Made by a program: the position numbers and the translations under genes
Notes under the pieces: generated by a model
What the model saw: the letters and a program-made list of their open reading frames with translations, nothing else
The model's database searches: none
What the model was told of the DNA's origin: nothing
Assembly: GCA_019237175.1 (NCBI GenBank)
Contig: JAFAHP010000022.1
Location: forward strand, 1 to 9,915
Length of the DNA stretch: 9,915 nucleotides
Source: Alphaproteobacteria bacterium
GTDB taxonomy: Bacteria > Pseudomonadota > Alphaproteobacteria > ATCC43930 > CGMCC-115725
Direction: 5' to 3'
Part shown: positions 1-5,081 of the stretch, one piece after another
How the letters are laid out: each line of letters starts with the position of its first letter
Numbering within the stretch: the first letter of the stretch is position 1

Positions 1-471
1 TCGAGCGCGGGTAAAGGCAACAAAGGACAGCGCGGGAAGGCTGCGGGGTTCGGCAGTCTGGACGCTTACCGAGGGTCGCGAGCGGTGTGTCCCGCGGGCC
101 TGATCGCATTGTTGGTCGGGTCAAGGTGCATCTCGATCGTGCAGGGATGGCCGAATAGGAACGCTGCCTATCATTCGCGGGACGCGTCAAAGGCGCGTCT
201 CTTTCTCCACCACTTGCCCCGGTTTCGGCTGGGGCTTTTTTTGATCTATCGGTCGATCGGGTGGTCGGGACGCTATGAACCCCCGATAACCGATCTCGAC
301 CTATGGCAAGTAACTCGAGCTGTGGTGCCCGCGGTCTTGCCGGCGCGGGCGTTCGCCCACCGACCTGTCCATAGCGAGCACGGCGCCAGGTGCCGTGAGC
401 CGGGAAGGCTGATCACGGCAGCACGCGAGCGAGCGCAGCCGCTCCGGCATTGCCAGGAGGTTTTGGCGGGT
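1..471. other. Left-edge region without a convincing protein gene
   Basis: No frame here gives a recognisable protein. One plus-strand frame stays open from the left edge through 1209, but it becomes the antisense shadow of the dehydrogenase gene and reads straight through a terminator-like hairpin, so I do not accept it. A second frame is open from the left edge to a stop at 101-103 and could be the tail of a gene that lies mostly outside the window, but its roughly 33 residues are not recognisable. The region does hold a double hairpin with a T tract (181-242) and a separate perfect 7-bp inverted repeat (327-333 with 344-350, ten-base loop) that is not followed by a T run on either strand. 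Confidence 0.6.
181..242 (+). terminator. Rho-independent terminator preceded by a second hairpin
   Basis: A GCCCC/GGGGC stem (216-220 with 231-235), which can extend inward by a G-T and a G-C pair, is followed at once by seven T residues (236-242): the standard intrinsic terminator layout for the plus strand. Just upstream lies a perfect 6-bp hairpin, GACGCG/CGCGTC (181-186 with 194-199), and then a pyrimidine-rich linker. On the minus strand the A run would precede the stem, so this does not terminate the dehydrogenase operon arriving from the right. The transcript it ends must start within the first 180 bases or left of the window. Two hairpins and a U tail are also typical of the 3' end of a Hfq-type small RNA, but no promoter or known RNA family is evident. 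Confidence 0.6.
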
Positions 472-1608
472 TTAGCGGACTTGGTCGGCGATCCGCGAAA
501 GGTGGTGGGCGGTGTCACCGAACAGGTGGTCGATGACCATGACCCGTCGGAAATAATGGCCGACCGCATATTCCTCGGTCATGCCAATGCCGCCATGCAG
601 CTGGATCGCGTTTTGCGATACGAACCGCGCCGACTGCCCGACGCCGACTTTGGCCATCGAAATATTATGCGCCCGCTCGAGAGCATCGGGTTCATCGACC
701 ATCATCGCCGTCAGCATCGCCATGCTGCGGCCTTGTTCCAACGCGATCAGCATTTCCGCCGAGCGGTGCTGCAATGCTTGGTTCTGGCCGATGGGCCTGC
801 CGAATTGCTGGCGGGTCTTCAGATATTCGAGCGTCATCGCCTGCATCGCTTCCATTGCGCCGACCGCCTCGGCTGCGACCGCCGCGATGCCCGCCTCCAC
901 GATCCGCTCGATCGCCGGAAAAGCCTGCCCCGGCTCGCCGAGCACATCGTCAGCCCCGACCTCGACCCCACTCAACGAGATTTCGGCCGCCCTTGTGCCG
1001 TCGCGCATCGGATAGGCGCGGCGTGCTACGCCGTTGGCGTCGGCGTCGACGAGGAACAGGCTGAGGCCCTGCGGGTCATCGCGTTCGCCCGAGCTGCGCG
1101 CGCTGACGATCAGCCGGTCGGCGATGTCCCCATGAATGACGACGCTCTTGCTGCCGTCGAGGACCCAGCCCTCGCCTTTCGGTTTTGCCGTGGTCAAGAC
1201 GTCGGATAGATCGTAGCGGGCCTGGCGTTCGCCATGGGCGAAGGCCAAGGTCGCGTTTCCCTCGGCGATTTGCGGCAGGATCGCGGCTTTTTGCGCTGCA
1301 TTGCCGACCAGCCGCAAGGCGGTCCCGCCCAGCACGACCGTTGCCAGATAGGGCTCCAAGACCAAGGCACGGCCGAATGCCTCCATGACCAGCATGATGT
1401 CGACGGCGCCGCCGCCGAAACCCCCATATTCCTCCGCAAAAGGCAACCCCAACAGGCCGAGCTCGGCATATCGCCGCCACAATGACCGGCTCCATCCTTC
1501 CGGCTCGGCGAGGTATCCGCGCCGCTGGGCAAAGCTGTAATGGTCTGCGAGCAGCCGATCGACGCTTTCGCGCAGGAGGCGCTGCTCGTCGCTGAAGTCG
1601 AAATCCAT
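472..1608 (-). CDS. Acyl-CoA dehydrogenase, small (PimD-like) subunit
   Basis: A 378-residue acyl-CoA dehydrogenase family flavoprotein subunit, expected in the cytoplasm, that should introduce the alpha-beta double bond of an acyl-CoA together with the upstream large subunit. The N-terminal helical domain (about 1-115) starts MDFDFSDEQRLL and carries GLLGLPFAEEYGGFGGG (51-67). The C-terminal helical domain has the FAD-contact motif TRQQFGRPIG (265-274) and QLHGGIGMTEEY (336-347). The middle domain has lost the usual flavin-contact motifs: where family members have a SEPGAGSD-type loop it reads AHGERQARYD (124-133). The position of the MCAD-type catalytic Glu (YEGT motif) reads LFGDT (362-366). 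Length and overall look match the pimeloyl-CoA dehydrogenase small subunit PimD of Rhodopseudomonas, but the substrate here is unknown. The start codon overlaps the stop of the large subunit as TAATG, which implies translational coupling. Family is certain; PimD-type assignment is from memory of the family. Confidence 0.93.
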   Translation of the reverse strand: MDFDFSDEQRLLRESVDRLLADHYSFAQRRGYLAEPEGWSRSLWRRYAELGLLGLPFAEEYGGFGGGAVDIMLVMEAFGRALVLEPYLATVVLGGTALRLVGNAAQKAAILPQIAEGNATLAFAHGERQARYDLSDVLTTAKPKGEGWVLDGSKSVVIHGDIADRLIVSARSSGERDDPQGLSLFLVDADANGVARRAYPMRDGTRAAEISLSGVEVGADDVLGEPGQAFPAIERIVEAGIAAVAAEAVGAMEAMQAMTLEYLKTRQQFGRPIGQNQALQHRSAEMLIALEQGRSMAMLTAMMVDEPDALERAHNISMAKVGVGQSARFVSQNAIQLHGGIGMTEEYAVGHYFRRVMVIDHLFGDTAHHLSRIADQVR

Positions 1609-2813
1609 TACAGCCCCAACACGGCTTTTGTCAGGATGTTCTTTTGGATCTCGTTGGTGCCGCCATAGATCGAGGCGGCGCGCAGGAAGAGATAGCTCTT
1701 TGTTGCCTCGCTCGCCCAGCCGGGCCCGAGTTCCGGCTCATTGCTGAGCGCTTCCAGTTCCTGCGCCCAATCCGGCATCGCGAGCGGTCCGCCGACATCC
1801 ATCGCCAGTTCGGTCGTTGCCTGCAACAGCTCGGTGCCTTTGATCTTCAGCGCCGATGACAACGGGTCTGGCTTGCCGGGCTCACTCTTTTCATAGCTGG
1901 AGACGACGCGATATTGAGTGATTTCCAGGGCTTTCATGTCGACCTCGAGCTGGGCGACACGCTGGCGAAATCCCGGGTCCTCAATCAGCGGCCGACCGTT
2001 GGCCCGCATCTCATGCGCCATTTCCTTGGCGAATTTGACCCGCTCTTTTGACTTGCCGAGGCGGGCGATGCCGGTGCGTTCGTGGCCAAGGAGATATTTG
2101 GCGATGTCCCATCCCTTGTTTTCCACGCCGACCAGATTTTCGGCCGGAACACGAACCTCGTCAAAAAATACCTCGTTCAGGTGATGGCTGCCGTCGATCG
2201 AGATGATCGGGCGCACGGTGATCCCGGGAGTCTTCATATCGATCAGCAGAAACGAGATCCCCTCTTGCCGCTTCTTTGCCGCGAAATCGGTACGCACCAA
2301 GCAAAAGCACCAGTCCGCCTGGTGTGCCGTCGACGTCCAGATTTTCTGGCCGTTGACGACGTAGTCGTCGCCATCGCGCTTTGCCGCGGTCTTCAGGGAG
2401 GCGAGGTCCGAGCCCGCACCCGGTTCCGAAAAGCCTTGGCACCACCAATCATCAATATTGGCCGCGCGCGGCAGAAAGCGGCGCTTCTGCTCCTCGGTGC
2501 CGAACTGGATCAACACCGGGCCGATCATCGTGATGTTGAACGACGATACCTCCGGCGCCGGCGCCAGCTGATTCTCCTCGAGAAAAATCATTCGCTGCAC
2601 CGGCGTCCAACCTGGGCCGCCATATTCGCGGGGCCAGTTGAACGCGGCCCAACGGCGCTGGTTGAGGATGCGCTGCCATCGCACCGTGTCGTCTTTGCGC
2701 GGGGCGTAGCCGAGCCGCATCCGCTCGCGGATGTCGTCCGGCAGGTTATCCCGGACGAAGGCTCGGAACTCATCGCGAAACGCCAGCTCGTCGGCGGTCA
2801 AGCGTAGATCCAT
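1608..2813 (-). CDS. Acyl-CoA dehydrogenase, large (PimC-like) subunit
   Basis: A 401-residue acyl-CoA dehydrogenase subunit, first gene of the minus-strand operon. The start was placed at 2813 (MDLRLTADEL) rather than 11 codons further upstream because GAGGAGA lies 7 bases before this ATG and family members begin in the same way. N-terminal helical domain about 1-120 with WPREYGGPGW (60-69); the middle beta domain has the flavin-contact signatures CQGFSEPGAGSD (125-136) and NGQKIWT (154-160). The C-terminal domain lacks the RxxFGxPI motif that its partner keeps. The usual catalytic Glu motif reads IYGGTNEIQ (382-390), Gly for Glu. It resembles PimC, the large subunit of pimeloyl-CoA dehydrogenase, and the alpha-beta FadE pairs of actinobacterial sterol degradation. 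I infer an obligate heteromer with the downstream small subunit in beta-oxidation of an unidentified, possibly bulky or dicarboxylic, acyl-CoA. Confidence 0.93.
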   Translation of the reverse strand: MDLRLTADELAFRDEFRAFVRDNLPDDIRERMRLGYAPRKDDTVRWQRILNQRRWAAFNWPREYGGPGWTPVQRMIFLEENQLAPAPEVSSFNITMIGPVLIQFGTEEQKRRFLPRAANIDDWWCQGFSEPGAGSDLASLKTAAKRDGDDYVVNGQKIWTSTAHQADWCFCLVRTDFAAKKRQEGISFLLIDMKTPGITVRPIISIDGSHHLNEVFFDEVRVPAENLVGVENKGWDIAKYLLGHERTGIARLGKSKERVKFAKEMAHEMRANGRPLIEDPGFRQRVAQLEVDMKALEITQYRVVSSYEKSEPGKPDPLSSALKIKGTELLQATTELAMDVGGPLAMPDWAQELEALSNEPELGPGWASEATKSYLFLRAASIYGGTNEIQKNILTKAVLGL

Positions 2814-2820
2814 GGCCTTG

Positions 2821-2827
2821 TCTCCTC
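2821..2827 (-). promoter_or_regulatory. Ribosome binding site of the large dehydrogenase subunit
   Basis: GAGGAGA on the minus strand, 7 bases before the ATG at 2813. It supports the internal Met as the true start; the next upstream Met (2846) would place this site inside the coding sequence. Confidence 0.75.
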
Positions 2828-2857
2828 TGTCGCGCGGAAAAGGCAACCCGCCTGCCG

Positions 2858-2885
2858 ATTATAGAAGATTGGCCGGTTTTGCCAG
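2858..2885 (-). promoter_or_regulatory. Sigma-70-like promoter of the dehydrogenase operon
   Basis: On the minus strand a perfect TATAAT (-10, at 2863-2858) is preceded by CTGGCA (-35, at 2885-2880; 4 of 6 match to TTGACA) with a 16-base spacer. Transcription would start near 2851, giving a leader of about 38 bases that contains the ribosome binding site at 2821-2827. A consensus -10 is uncommon in GC-rich DNA, so chance occurrence is unlikely at this position. Confidence 0.6.
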
Positions 2886-3154
2886 CTGCCGAATACGTTG
2901 AGGGCGACCCCAACCCAAACGACCTAGATATCGTTCGATGGTCAACACTAGCTGGAACCGAATTAACCACGGGGTTGCGCCGATCAGGAAGACGAGATCG
3001 AGACTTCGACCCGAGCGGGAAGTCGTCGGCGAACTGGGTGATTTCGACGGGCGGACCGAGGAGGTTCTACCCCGGTCTGTCGTCTCCGCCCGCCTAGCCG
3101 ATGGCCCTGTGGACGGCGTGTCACGATCTGCGGGTCCAAGGACAAAGACCGACT

Positions 3155-3189
3155 CCGAAGAACGGGCGGCGGCCTGTACTTCGGTTTTT
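3155..3189 (+). terminator. Terminator-like hairpin upstream of the wHTH-like gene
   Basis: CCGAAG (3155-3160) pairs perfectly with CTTCGG (3179-3184) and is followed directly by TTTTT (3185-3189). The 18-base loop is longer than usual but GC-rich and can fold further. It reads as a weak intrinsic terminator on the plus strand, which would shield the gene at 3244 from read-through or act as an attenuator in a long leader. A stem of only six pairs with a large loop makes this tentative. Confidence 0.35.
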
Positions 3190-3230
3190 CGTTGAGCGTT
3201 ACCGTGATTATGCTAGACCCACACATCATC

Positions 3231-3236
3231 AGGAGA
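3231..3236 (+). promoter_or_regulatory. Ribosome binding site of the wHTH-like gene
   Basis: AGGAGA, 7 bases before the ATG at 3244. A strong Shine-Dalgarno sequence that makes this small gene believable. Confidence 0.7.
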
Positions 3237-3243
3237 CTGCCAG

Positions 3244-3693
3244 ATGGACACTATTAGGTTTGCGGATCTGATGGAGCAGGAGCGGGAGCGCCTCAATCGT
3301 GAGCGCCAAGAGGTCTTGAATCAGCAAAATCAACTCGAAAGCAAGCTCAGTGAGATCAATCGCGAACTCGCAGCGATCGATGCCTACGAGGCGGCGAAGA
3401 CCGGCAGGCCGGCGGCCCCTACTCGGCAGCGCCGTCTGCCAGGAAAGAGCGGAGCCTCGATTCGCCAATCATCAGCGCAGAATCGTCCTCGTCCACAGGT
3501 CGGAAGCAGGCGCGAAGCTCTGCTAAAGCTCATCGGAGAAAATCCGAGCGGTCTTCGGCGAGGCGAAATCTTTGATCGCATGGGTCTCAAGGGGAACAAA
3601 TCTGCTGAGAAGTCGGTGTCGAATGCGCTTACGGCGCTCACCAAGAACCATCAGGTTTCCCGAAGGGAGGGGAAATACGTGATTGGCGGGTAG
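3244..3693 (+). CDS. Coiled-coil protein with C-terminal winged-helix-like domain
   Basis: A 149-residue soluble protein of unknown function. Residues about 8-50 are a charged, heptad-compatible helix rich in Glu, Arg and Gln (LMEQERERLNRERQEVLNQQ, 9-28), a likely coiled coil for dimerisation. Residues about 51-88 are a basic, Pro/Arg/Gln-rich linker, probably disordered. Residues about 89-149 look like a winged helix: helix REALLKLIGENP, a GLRRGEIFDRMGL helix-turn segment (103-115), a likely recognition helix SAEKSVSNALTALTKN (120-135) and a terminal beta wing VSRREGKYVIGG (138-149). Similar short proteins with a GLKGNKS...SVSNAL...L core are, from memory, annotated as hypothetical in rhizobia. 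Strong ribosome binding site. The dioxygenase gene starts 35 bases after its stop on the same strand, so co-transcription is plausible and a local regulator or DNA-binding role is inferred. No signal peptide or membrane segment is seen. Confidence 0.82.
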   Translation: MDTIRFADLMEQERERLNRERQEVLNQQNQLESKLSEINRELAAIDAYEAAKTGRPAAPTRQRRLPGKSGASIRQSSAQNRPRPQVGSRREALLKLIGENPSGLRRGEIFDRMGLKGNKSAEKSVSNALTALTKNHQVSRREGKYVIGG

Positions 3694-3717
3694 CCGGCCA
3701 CTTGCTCAGCGCGTTTT

Positions 3718-3723
3718 GGAGAG
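3718..3723 (+). promoter_or_regulatory. Ribosome binding site deciding the dioxygenase start
   Basis: GGAGAG with 5 bases before the ATG at 3729. An in-frame ATG-free alternative start lies nine codons upstream (3702), inside the gap after the wHTH-like gene, without a comparable site. The family-like N-terminus (MPLESRPLGRGFAREIVGL) also begins at 3729. Confidence 0.65.
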
Positions 3724-3728
3724 CTGGC

Positions 3729-4613
3729 ATGCCGCTTGAGTCCCGTCCGCTCGGCCGGGGTTTTGCCCGTGAGATCGTCGGACTACGCCTGTGGGAATCC
3801 CAGGACGAGGGTACGATTGACGAGCTTCGCGCGTTGTGGGCAGCTCACCCGGTATTGGTGTTCCGCCGCCAGGCCCTTTCCGAGGATGAGCTGGCCGCGT
3901 TCAGCGCGCGCTTTGGTCCGCTCGAGCGCACGGTGCGGACGGACTGGGCCTCACCTGCGCGGTCGGAGGTGACACTGATTTCGAACCTCAAGGATGCGCA
4001 AGCAAACCCGATCGGCGGATTGGGCGACGGCGAGCTGCAGTGGCATTCGGACCAATCCTACATGATGCAGCCGGCCACCGGTGCGATGCTCTACGCGCTC
4101 GAATTGCCGCCGGAGGGCGGCAGGACCTACTGGGTCGATCTCGCCGCCGCCTACGCCGGCCTCCCTGATCGCCTTAAGCGCGCGATCGACGGCAAGCGGG
4201 GGATCTTCAGCTATGTCAAGCGGCTTGCTGGCTATCAGGGTGTCGACCGGGTCATTTCGGAGGAAGCCAAGCGGCAAACCCCACCCGTCCTGCATCCGCT
4301 GGCACACACTCACCCGGTGACCGGCAAAAAAGCGCTTTACCTCGATTGGACCACGACGATCGGCATCGAGGGAATGGATGAAGCCTCGGGGCAGGCGCTG
4401 CTCGATGAAATCTACGAAGCCGCAACCCGGCCGGAATTTGTTTATCGCCATGACTGGCAAATCGGCGACGCACTTCTCTGGGACAACGGCTTCACGATGC
4501 ATCGACGTGAGCCGTTCGATCCTGCCGCGCGTCGTCTGCTGAAGCGCACCACGATGTTCCTATCCTGCGATCGTCACATCGTCCCCGAAGGCATCCTCGC
4601 AGCTGCTGACTGA
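3729..4613 (+). CDS. TauD/TfdA-family Fe(II)/2-oxoglutarate dioxygenase
   Basis: A 294-residue cytoplasmic non-heme iron oxygenase of the TauD/TfdA family, which couples oxidative decarboxylation of 2-oxoglutarate to hydroxylation of a small substrate. The double-stranded beta-helix motifs are complete: iron ligands His106 and Asp108 in QWHSDQSY (104-111), distal His258 in WDNGFTMHRR (251-260), and Arg269/Arg273 in the C-terminal RRLLKRTTM (268-276), matching by spacing the two arginines of TauD that bind 2-oxoglutarate and substrate. THPVTGKKALYLDW (194-207) is the family's conserved segment. Length is normal (TauD 283, TfdA 287). An active enzyme is expected. The substrate cannot be read from sequence: taurine, alkylsulfonates, sulfate esters, aryloxy acids or amino-acid-like acids are all possible. 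It probably shares a transcript with the wHTH-like gene 35 bases upstream. Only family-level similarity to the second dioxygenase of the window, so this is not a recent duplicate. Confidence 0.92.
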   Translation: MPLESRPLGRGFAREIVGLRLWESQDEGTIDELRALWAAHPVLVFRRQALSEDELAAFSARFGPLERTVRTDWASPARSEVTLISNLKDAQANPIGGLGDGELQWHSDQSYMMQPATGAMLYALELPPEGGRTYWVDLAAAYAGLPDRLKRAIDGKRGIFSYVKRLAGYQGVDRVISEEAKRQTPPVLHPLAHTHPVTGKKALYLDWTTTIGIEGMDEASGQALLDEIYEAATRPEFVYRHDWQIGDALLWDNGFTMHRREPFDPAARRLLKRTTMFLSCDRHIVPEGILAAAD

Positions 4614-5081
4614 CCCCCTGCCCATCAGGTCGGAACGTTTCTCACTTAGTCCGAGGCACCCCCTACACGTCATGGCCGCCCCCGGGCTACGCGAGCGATG
4701 GCCCGTCGGACTGAAACCCGGTGGTGTTCCGGCCATCCACCGTGGATCCCCGGGACAAGCCCATGGCTGTCCGGTTTAGAGAAACGGGTTGTTCGTGGAA
4801 ATCCACTTACAACCAAAAATCCCCTTGGCCGGGCTTGTCCCGGCCATCCACGCCTTCCTGATGGGTCGCAGTCAAGGCTTTCAAGACGTGGATGCCCGGC
4901 TCAAGGCCCGGCAAGGGTGCCTTAGAGGGGCCCACAGGCTAATCGCGTTCAATCTTGCATTGCTGGGACCGCTGAACCGGACACTGTGGGACACCCCGGG
5001 CTTAAGGGTGAAGGCCCGTCGCGAGTGTGACCCGGGGGCGTGGATGACGAGATAAAAGATTTGCGGGAACTTGAATGGAAA
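4614..5081. repeat. Cluster of degenerate GC-rich palindromic (REP-like) repeats
   Basis: This gap between converging genes has no protein gene. It contains three related units built from CCGGGC-TTGTCCC-GGCCATCCACG-like words: about 4668-4772 (ATGGCCGCCCCCGGGC, GGCCATCCACCGTGGAT, CCCCGGGACAAGCCC), the well-formed palindrome 4822-4917, and about 4990-5050 (CCCCGGG at 4994-5000 pairing with CCCGGGG at 5031-5037, then GCGTGGATGA). Such words are typical of palindromic repeats scattered in Bradyrhizobium-like genomes. As RNA, the 3' hairpins could slow decay or help to end transcription for the genes reading in from both sides; no T tract makes any of them a clear intrinsic terminator. Confidence 0.65.
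4822..4917. repeat. Large imperfect palindrome, best-preserved REP-like unit
   Basis: The left arm (CCCTTGGCCGGGCTTGTCCC, 4822-4841, continuing GGCCATCCACGCCTT) matches the reverse complement of the right arm ending at 4917 (CCCTTGCCGGGCCTTGAGCC, then GGGCATCCACGTCTT) with a few single-base indels and changes. The central loop is about 25 bases. It would form a long hairpin in either strand. Confidence 0.7.

Larger units (their letters stand above)
2886..3243. other. Divergent intergenic region upstream of the wHTH-like gene
   Basis: About 360 bases between the dehydrogenase promoter and the next plus-strand gene. Open frames of 72-85 codons exist on both strands here, but they overlap one another, have no clear ribosome binding site and encode nothing recognisable, so I call none of them. 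The region contains a terminator-like hairpin (3155-3189). A possible -10 (TATGCT, 3209-3214) sits upstream of the plus-strand gene without a convincing -35. Confidence 0.5.

Noticed and set aside
1..1209. Long plus-strand open frame
   Set aside because: It is mostly antisense to the small dehydrogenase subunit, crosses a terminator-like structure and encodes nothing recognisable; the GC-rich codon usage of the real gene keeps this frame open.
1608..2846. Longer start for the large dehydrogenase subunit
   Set aside because: The extra 11 residues are not family-like and include the ribosome binding site of the internal Met.
2879..3229. Short open frames on both strands in the divergent gap
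   Set aside because: They overlap each other, lack ribosome binding sites and show no recognisable motif; one also spans the hairpin at 3155-3189.
4698..5055. 75- and 88-codon plus-strand frames within the repeat cluster
   Set aside because: They encode repeat-derived peptides such as GLVPAIHA, a common artefact of palindromic repeats.
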